Origin: Pseudogymnoascus destructans
Lineage: Eukaryota > Ascomycota > Leotiomycetes > Thelebolales > Thelebolaceae
Direction of reading: 5' to 3'
Assembly (NCBI RefSeq): GCF_001641265.1
Contig: NW_020167595.1
Coordinates: forward strand, 1-11,242
Length of the DNA: 11,242 nt
Below, piece after piece: positions 7,307 to 11,242 of this stretch. The position numbers and the translations under genes were made by a program. How positions within the stretch are numbered: the first letter of the stretch is position 1; every line of letters begins with the position of its first letter. Under the pieces are notes generated by a model. That model worked only from the letters and a program-made list of their open reading frames with translations, searched no databases and was not told the DNA's origin.

Positions 7307-7964
7307 TGGTATTGGCCTTGGTGGCATTGCTGTATACGCGCTGGGCAGCGTGAAGGGCGCTGATGGCCTGGACAGTAGCCTCAGAATCAGCAGCAAGGCC
7401 AGCATCTTCGTCGTCGGCCCAACAGTTCAGGAGAGCGTCGGCCGCAAGCTGGAGGGCCCTCCAACTCGGCGCCAAGCTGGGCAGCAGCCTACCCAACCAT
7501 TAGTACAAACAAACAATGAGGAGGGAGTCCCTTACTGGAACGCACGCGTGGTTGCCCCGAAGGCAGTCTGCACACTTGGCCATGCCGGAAGGGACCCAGC
7601 ACATCTGGCCTGGGAAGTTGTAATACGTGTGCGCACACTTCATGCAGCACGGGCAGGAGCCAGCGTGAAGGCGTCCTGCAGAATCAGGAACCTCACAGCG
7701 GGCAGCGACCTTCCACCCAAGCACGGTGCGCTCATCCTTTGGAGCCTCAGACTCAGGAACGACGGAGCCTTCGAGATCCTCAGCTTCGTCCTCAACTTCA
7801 GGCGAACGATACGGACGGATAGTGCGAGAACGTGATGTGGAGGAGGTGACAACAGATGGAACAGGCGTGGCGGGCGCCTGCGACTCGGGAGAGCTGGACA
7901 TCTGGGCCACTGGTCGCTTGCGAGGTGTAGTAACTGGAGCCTTCCCCTTCGGCTTGGGAGCCAT
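7185..7964 (-). CDS. antisense passenger gene: cysteine-rich protein of unknown function, spliced
   Basis: ATG at 7964-7962 opens exon 1 (to 7536, 143 codons). Residues 1-20 are strongly basic, 21-50 Ser/Pro/Thr-rich, and 51-80 acidic. A cysteine-rich module follows with Cys at 90, 104, 106, 107, 110, 122, 131, 134 and 141 (CPCCMKCAH, KCADCLRGNHACVP). The spacing C-x2-C-x11-C-x8-C-x2-C-x6-C suggests zinc binding. The layout recalls short Cys-rich domains of hypothetical fungal proteins such as DUF3716, a loose resemblance I cannot verify. A canonical intron follows CVP. Beyond it the open frame reads LQLAADALLNCWADDEDAG and QAISALHAAQRVYS, alanine-rich and helical, and stays open to the stop next to 7185. 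That lower limit is the open-frame limit, not a proven gene end, and the frame overlaps the antisense of the chromodomain. Function is unknown. Confidence 0.65.
7489..7535 (-). other. predicted 47-nt intron in the antisense gene
   Basis: The donor GTAAGG is at 7535-7530, the branch-point match TACTAAT at 7505-7499 and the acceptor GGGTAG ends at 7489. The branch A is 11 nt from the acceptor, an ideal fungal layout. It removes the in-frame TAA at 7502-7500. A 47-nt excision puts exon 2 in a frame that closes after 33 codons (AAAQLGAELEGPP and on) unless one G in the GGG near 7456-7458 is extra. An alternative acceptor (CTCCAG ending at 7449, intron 87 nt) keeps the long helical frame with no correction. 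Confidence 0.6.
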
Positions 7965-8353
7965 GATGAGGGTTGGATGATGTCAGATCTATCCGTAACG
8001 ATAAGCTCCTGCAATCCAGGTGGAAAGGAAGTGATTACCTTAAAGAAACAAGCAACTGTGTAGGCCCCAAAGGTTGGGACTAAGATCGAGGGCGAAAGGC
8101 GAAGTAAGGTGATGTTGAGGATGAAGGTGGCAGGAAGTTCGATAGGAAGTTTGGAAGGAAGTAGGAGTTTGGCGGCGAGACCCATAACAAAGGGGTGGCC
8201 GCGGCAACCCACAACCAAGGGGGGTCACGGGACCAGCACACCAAGCACACACCCAAACAAGTCCACCACCCGGGTCAAAACAAAAAGTCTAAACAAGCCA
8301 GGAGGGCAAGTAAGCCCTAGCTGCGAAACCTTGGAATTGAGGGCAATCCCTCT
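7965..8353. other. non-coding region between antisense gene start and polypurine tract
   Basis: This should contain the promoter and 5' leader of the antisense gene and the 3' untranslated region of the retrotransposon. Long minus-strand frames here (up to 8218) lack coding character and overlap the antisense exon in another frame. No TATA box or repeat stands out. Confidence 0.5.
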
Positions 8354-8364
8354 AAGAGGGGAGG
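8354..8364 (+). promoter_or_regulatory. polypurine tract
   Basis: AAGAGGGGAGG lies four bases upstream of the 3' LTR, the expected place and composition for the RNase H-resistant primer of plus-strand DNA. Confidence 0.85.
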
Positions 8365-8368
8365 TAAT

Positions 8369-8602
8369 TGTAAGGAAGGCCATCACGTGCCACCACGTGA
8401 GGTCCCTTTCATAAGCGGCCCATAGGGCTCGGTAAAATAGGGCACAAGGTGCATAGATAAAAGGGGTTGGAGGCCTCAGAAGAAGCCTCCAGTCAATAGT
8501 CGATGTATCTACGTAGACCTATTGTGCTTACAGAATACGATACCTTCCTGCCTCCTGACCTGGTTCCTGGACTCCCGTGAGACCTTAGGCTTACGCTTTA
8601 CA
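8369..8602 (+). repeat. 3' LTR (234 bp)
   Basis: Identical to the 5' LTR except for one missing G (AAGCC for AAGGCC, near 8484) and one missing C (TTCCTGG for TTCCCTGG, near 8567). It repeats the CACGTG pair at 8384-8399 and the self-primer sequence at 8490-8499. Confidence 0.97.
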
Positions 8603-8607
8603 GAAGC
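8603..8607. repeat. target-site duplication GAAGC, right copy
   Basis: Identical to 2064-2068. It immediately follows the terminal TTACA of the 3' LTR. Confidence 0.93.
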
Positions 8608-8654
8608 TCCTATCTAATCTACTTATATAGTAGTGTTATGCCTTATAGATCCTG
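8603..8654. repeat. right arm of foldback element, outer part
   Basis: After the second GAAGC copy the sequence resumes as the complement of the left arm outer half (TCCTATCTAATCTACTTATA and onward to GATCCTG). It lacks the nine bases present at 1816-1824 in the left arm. Confidence 0.75.
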
Positions 8655-8695
8655 TCTAGTCTATAGACCATGTAGGATCAGTCCTGTCCTATGAC
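8642..8695. repeat. 54-bp tandem repeat, first copy
   Basis: CTTATAGATCCTGTCTAGTC and its continuation to CCATGTAGGAT recur at 9640-9678. With the LTR-B insertion and one target duplication removed, the two copies are adjacent with a 54-bp period. The insertion therefore hit the junction of a pre-existing tandem repeat. Confidence 0.75.
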
Positions 8696-8710
8696 TGTAA
8701 GGATGCCTGT

Positions 8711-8916
8711 CCCTCAGTGACGTAAAGGATCTGAGTCGGGCAGGTTACGGTCACATGATAAGAGTTAAGGCAGGTTAGCTGAGTCGGACCCGTTTTGGGT
8801 ACTTAAGGGGATTGACCCAATGGGTCCCTCTCCCTCAGTGACGGAAGGTATCTGAGTTGGACAAGTTACGGTCACATGGTGAGAGTGAAGGCAGGTTAGC
8901 CGAGTCGGACCCGTTT
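8711..8916 (+). repeat. 121-bp tandem duplication in the LTR-B 5' part
   Basis: CCCTCAGTGACG through GAGTCGGACCCGTTT occurs at 8711-8796 and again at 8832-8916, about 121 bases apart. The sequence after the first copy (GGGTACTTAAGGGGATTGAC) reappears after the nested LTR-C, so a whole unit was duplicated. The region matches the U3 side of the LTR, where duplicated blocks often act as enhancers. Confidence 0.8.
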
Positions 8917-8919
8917 CAG

Positions 8920-9484
8920 TGTCATGACACTCCCTTCGATATTTTTTTATGACCCTTCGATTCGCTTTAGTCTCTAGTACTTATTTCACTATGTCATTCG
9001 CTTCACCTGCTTCACTCACTTCGCTCACTTCGCTTCACTTGCTGACCTAGATCAGCCCAAAATGACTACTGGCTTAGGCTCTCTTGTTATTGGCTCGCTT
9101 CACTAGGGCTCGCTTAGCTAGGGTTCGGTTAATTAGTGCCTTCGCTTATTTGGCACTAGGGATTTTTACTGTTATATAAGCACTTTTTTACTGTTATATA
9201 AGCACTTATTGCTCATGTCTCTTATTGATCTTTAGCTAGCAAATTATACACTACTTGGCCTTCTTGCATTCCTCCTGTTTTGACTTACTTTGCATTCCCT
9301 TACTGAGTTGAACCACTTGGCCAACCTGTTAGTCTCACCACTTGACCCCTGTGGTATAAAGTATATGCTTTGGAGCCTGAACTACTATACCTTGTCCTAC
9401 TGCTTCGAGTATCGAAGTCTTCACATTATACTTCAGATACTTCTGCAGACTCGAAGGTCAGCCTTGGTTCGAACTGTCCTTACA
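8920..9484 (+). mobile_element. solo LTR of family C (565 bp), nested in LTR-B
   Basis: Begins TGTCATGACACT and ends GAACTGTCCTTACA. It interrupts a sequence that is continuous in the inverted LTR-B copy (TGTTTCGGGTAC). The flanks are TTCAG (8915-8919) and TTCGG (9485-9489), a 5-bp target duplication with one G-to-A change. No coding content. It contains many CTTCGCT/TTCACT motifs (8940-9040) and a duplicated TATA unit. Confidence 0.85.
9163..9205 (+). promoter_or_regulatory. duplicated TATA-box unit in LTR-C
   Basis: TTTTTACTGTTATATAAGCAC occurs twice in tandem (9163-9183 and 9184-9205, the second with one more T). Each copy contains TATATAAG, a strong TATA box, about mid-LTR where the U3/R boundary is expected. 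Confidence 0.65.
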
Positions 9485-9639
9485 TTCGGGTACTTAAGGA
9501 GATTGACCCAAGGGGGGTTCCTCTCTTCATTTTTTTTGTATCCTTCATAGTAGACCTATAGGATAGCATCCGTTTAGCCTCCGACTCGCACTCTCATATG
9601 CTATTACTGTGAGCTGGGTGCCCTGTGTCCTTACAATGA

Positions 9640-9678
9640 CTTACAGATCCTGTCTAGTCTATAGACCATGTAGGATTG
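9640..9678. repeat. 54-bp tandem repeat, second copy
   Basis: CTTACAGATCCTGTCTAGTC and following bases match 8642-8680 with one T/C change, then diverge. Confidence 0.75.
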
Positions 9679-10606
9679 GTCATGCGGTCCTAGTCTTGTT
9701 GTAATGGTGGGTGCACCAGATGTGAGAAGCTAGCCACCCAAGGAAGGGGATGATTTTACTAAGACAACACACTGTCTTAGGAAACAGAGCAAAAGGGTTG
9801 TAGCTTAGACTATTCCACAATGCAGCAATCAGGTGTATGATGTAGTGAAGTGGTTTAGACAAGTTGTAATAAATGTTGAGTCTGAGAACTCAGGGATAAG
9901 TCAGAGGTTAGCACCTCACTTACTTTTCAGAAACAAGGAGTAACAAGATCAATTGGAAGCTTGGAAAAGACGTGGAAGTATGTGATAGTCGATTTACTGT
10001 ATTGTCTGCTTGCCCTTTCTTAAGGAAAGGGCAATTCTATTTATGCCAAATGAGTTAGTTCTCTCATTTTCCATGACTTTCCATGACTAACCAGGGTTGG
10101 TAACTGTATTAGAAATCAAGTGAAACCCACAACTAGCTTGCTAATCATGTAGTAAACGTAAGAAAATCCCATAGAACCATTTCTTGGGTTCGTAGCCTAT
10201 AGGAAGTGAAAGGAGGTCCAAGGTCAGAGTACCCCTATAGACACATTATGCCATAACTTAACGAATCTTGTGGGTAACTAAGGAGCGATGACGTGTAATG
10301 AATCATAGAGGGTTGTAGAAGCTTTTGGAGCTATCATTCATGTTCCTAGGCCTCTAGTTGGTAGAGATATGCCATGTGGTAGTATTGGCCCACCCCCTTA
10401 AGGAGGATATTTTCTTAATAACTTGTTCAATGAGTGTCCAAATGATATGCCGTGATGTATGTAGCATAAACGATGTAGTAAAAGAGTTTGCAGCAATCGT
10501 TGAGTAGTATTGCTCTTGTTGTTGGTGTGATAAGCCAAGATATGTATGGTGACTTGTAGGTTTGAGGAGGAGATTTCTAAGTTTGCTCTTGAGTTTGATA
10601 GCAAAC
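9679..10606. other. unassigned non-coding stretch between LTR-B copies
   Basis: No credible gene on either strand; the frames at 9680-9862 and 10354-10617 (minus) are short and low in coding character. Local structure includes an 8-bp inverted repeat CTAAGACA/TGTCTTAG (9759-9766, 9773-9780), a near-perfect palindrome GCCCTTTC..GAAAGGGC (10012-10032), and GTTTGCT/AGCAAAC (10581-10587, 10600-10606) directly abutting the next LTR. It may be a degraded internal part of an unknown element, but no protein domain is visible. Confidence 0.45.
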
Positions 10607-10789
10607 TGTAAGGACACAGGGCACCCAGCTCACAATAATAGCATATGAGAGTGCGAGTCGGAGGCTAAACGGATGCTATCCTATAGGTCTACTACGAAGG
10701 ATACAAAAAAAATGAAGAGAGGAACCCCCGTTGGGTAAATCTCCTTAAGTACCCGAAACAGGTCCGACTCGGCTAACCTGCCTTCACCC
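10607..10789 (-). repeat. LTR of family B, inverted, 5'-truncated
   Basis: Its minus strand ends CCCTGTGTCCTTACA, like the solo LTR at 8696-9635. It runs back through TAGACCTATAGGATAGCATC and CGGGTACTTAAGGAGAT to GGGTGAAGGCAGG, where it stops at the start of the next LTR. The first part of the LTR is missing, and no target duplication is visible. Confidence 0.8.
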
Positions 10790-11046
10790 TGTAAGGATGC
10801 CTTCTCGTCTCTCATTCTAGGGAGTAGACTCCAGGTAGCCGCGGGGTCACGTGTGATCATTTGGGTGAGCTAACCGAGTCGGAACCAAGTCGGATGGGTT
10901 TCGGGTACTTGAGAAAATCGACTCACGGGGTTCCCCCATCATCTTTTTGTATCCTTCGTAGTAGACCTATAGGATAGCATCCGTTTAGCCTCTGACTCGC
11001 ACTCTCATATGCTATTACTGTGAGCTGGGTGCCCTGTGTCCTTACA
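10790..11046 (+). repeat. LTR of family B, forward, divergent 5' half
   Basis: A full-length 257-bp LTR from TGTAAGGATGCC to GTGTCCTTACA. The last 103 bp (10944-11046) differ from the inverted copy at only about two positions, both transitions. The first 150 bp are much more diverged and lack the 121-bp duplication. It contains one CACGTG at 10848-10853. Neighbouring five-base flanks (CACCC and TTATA) do not match, so it is not a simple solo LTR. Confidence 0.8.
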
Positions 11047-11242
11047 TTATACAAAAAAGATCACGCCTGCCGGGGACGGCCGTACTTAAATAATATCCCA
11101 CACCGGAATGACTCAGGAGAACTACCGTTACACCATCGACTGCGACTCGGTGACATTTCGGAGGAGAGACCTGATGACTTCAAATAGCCGTGATTCCAGA
11201 GATCTCATGGACAGCCAGTGGATCAGGGTTTGATTCTTCAGA
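11047..11242. other. right-edge unique sequence
   Basis: Leaves the repeat block at TTATACAAAAAAGATC and becomes more GC-balanced. It contains only the small open frame described separately. Confidence 0.5.
11108..11233 (+). CDS. possible first exon of a gene, 41 codons
   Basis: ATG at 11108 (CCGGAATGACT) opens MTQENYRYTIDCDSVTFRRR and runs to TGA at 11231-11233. It is rich in Asp, Arg and Ser and looks more protein-like than the surrounding repeats. A possible intron donor (GTTTGA at 11228) precedes the stop, so the gene could continue past the window edge. No domain is recognised, and a frame this short can occur by chance. Confidence 0.2.
   Translation: MTQENYRYTIDCDSVTFRRRDLMTSNSRDSRDLMDSQWIRV

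Larger units (their letters stand above)
2069..8602 (+). mobile_element. Ty3/gypsy chromovirus (Tf1/sushi type), near-intact, with antisense passenger gene
   Basis: A 6,534-bp LTR retrotransposon with all expected parts in order: 5' LTR, primer site, gag, protease, reverse transcriptase, RNase H, integrase with chromodomain, polypurine tract, 3' LTR. Both ends read TGTAA..TTACA. The five bases before the 5' LTR (2064-2068) and after the 3' LTR (8603-8607) are both GAAGC, a perfect target-site duplication, so this is one complete insertion. The LTRs show no substitutions and two one-base length differences, implying a recent insertion and no repeat-induced point mutation. The coding frame has six single-base interruptions. 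About 1.05 kb between pol and the polypurine tract is extra relative to typical family members and contains a minus-strand gene. Confidence 0.96.
1776..8654. mobile_element. foldback/MITE-like element, split by a nested retrotransposon
   Basis: The left arm at 1776-1920 is a near-complete inverted copy of a right arm made of 1985-2068 plus 8608-8654. These two right-arm pieces become contiguous once the retrotransposon and one copy of its target duplication are removed. The restored element would be about 340 bp with a 64-nt central loop (1921-1984). Arm differences are mostly transitions, apart from one 9-bp gap near 1816-1824 and small indels. It encodes no protein, so if it ever moved it depended on a transposase from elsewhere. 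No convincing target duplication was found at its outer ends. Confidence 0.75.
8696..9635 (+). mobile_element. solo LTR of family B, itself split by a solo LTR of family C
   Basis: Begins TGTAAGGATGCC and ends CCCTGTGTCCTTACA. ATGAC stands on both sides (8691-8695 and 9636-9640), a perfect target duplication. There is no internal retrotransposon sequence, so two LTRs have recombined to one. Without the nested insertion it is about 370 bp. Its last 100 bp are almost identical to the copies at 10607-10708 (inverted) and 10944-11046. Confidence 0.9.

Noticed and set aside
7293..7835. 180-residue plus-strand frame after pol as an extra ORF
   Set aside because: It is the complement of the antisense gene; its composition is that of a shadow and it has no domain.
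7640..8218. 192-residue minus-strand frame
   Set aside because: It overlaps the antisense exon 1 in another frame, is Leu/Pro/Ser-rich without pattern, and the Cys-rich frame is clearly the better one.
2069..8602. Repeat-induced point mutation of the chromovirus
   Set aside because: The two LTRs show no C-to-T or G-to-A differences and the coding part has no transition-type stops.
9290..9561. Two plus-strand frames of 63-86 residues
   Set aside because: They span the end of LTR-C and continue into LTR-B across the insertion border, so they cannot be a conserved gene.
10354..10617. Minus-strand frames of 68-87 residues as a copia-like gene relic
   Set aside because: A few words recall retrotransposon proteins, but no motif can be placed and the frame runs into the LTR end.

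Overview
The window looks like repeat-rich DNA from a filamentous ascomycete. Three things point that way: a Zn2Cys6 transcription-factor gene with a short GT..AG intron, a chromodomain-bearing Ty3/gypsy retrotransposon of the Tf1/sushi type, and several layers of nested LTR debris. Eurotiales would fit, but the sequence alone does not settle the order or species.

Layout. Positions 1-755 (minus strand) hold the 5' part of a Zn2Cys6 regulator gene whose reading frame is broken at least once, probably twice, and which runs off the left edge. Positions 756-1775 are non-coding, with several short tandem and inverted repeats. From 1776 a foldback (MITE-like) element begins; its right arm is split by a retrotransposon of 6,534 bp (2069-8602) flanked by the target duplication GAAGC. 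The rest of the foldback arm resumes at 8603-8654.

The retrotransposon has 236/234-bp LTRs that differ only by two one-base length differences. It also has a self-priming type primer site, a polypurine tract, gag with a CCHC zinc knuckle, protease, reverse transcriptase, RNase H, HHCC/DD35E integrase, a GPY/F module and a chromodomain. The Gag-Pol frame is interrupted six times. Every interruption is explained by one missing base, mostly in a homopolymer, and I see no nonsense substitution; this looks more like homopolymer under-calling, or very young damage, than old decay.

Between pol and the 3' LTR lies about 1 kb that such elements do not need. On the opposite strand it carries an apparently spliced gene encoding a basic/acidic, cysteine-rich protein. 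This antisense passenger gene is the most interesting item in the window.

Positions 8655-11046 contain at least three copies of a second LTR family (B) and one LTR of a third family (C). A solo LTR-B (8696-9635, target duplication ATGAC) is itself split by a solo LTR-C (8920-9484, target duplication TTCAG/TTCGG). An inverted, truncated LTR-B (10607-10789) abuts a forward LTR-B (10790-11046), forming a large palindrome. The last 200 bases may contain the first exon of another gene, but support is weak. No rRNA, tRNA or CRISPR was found.
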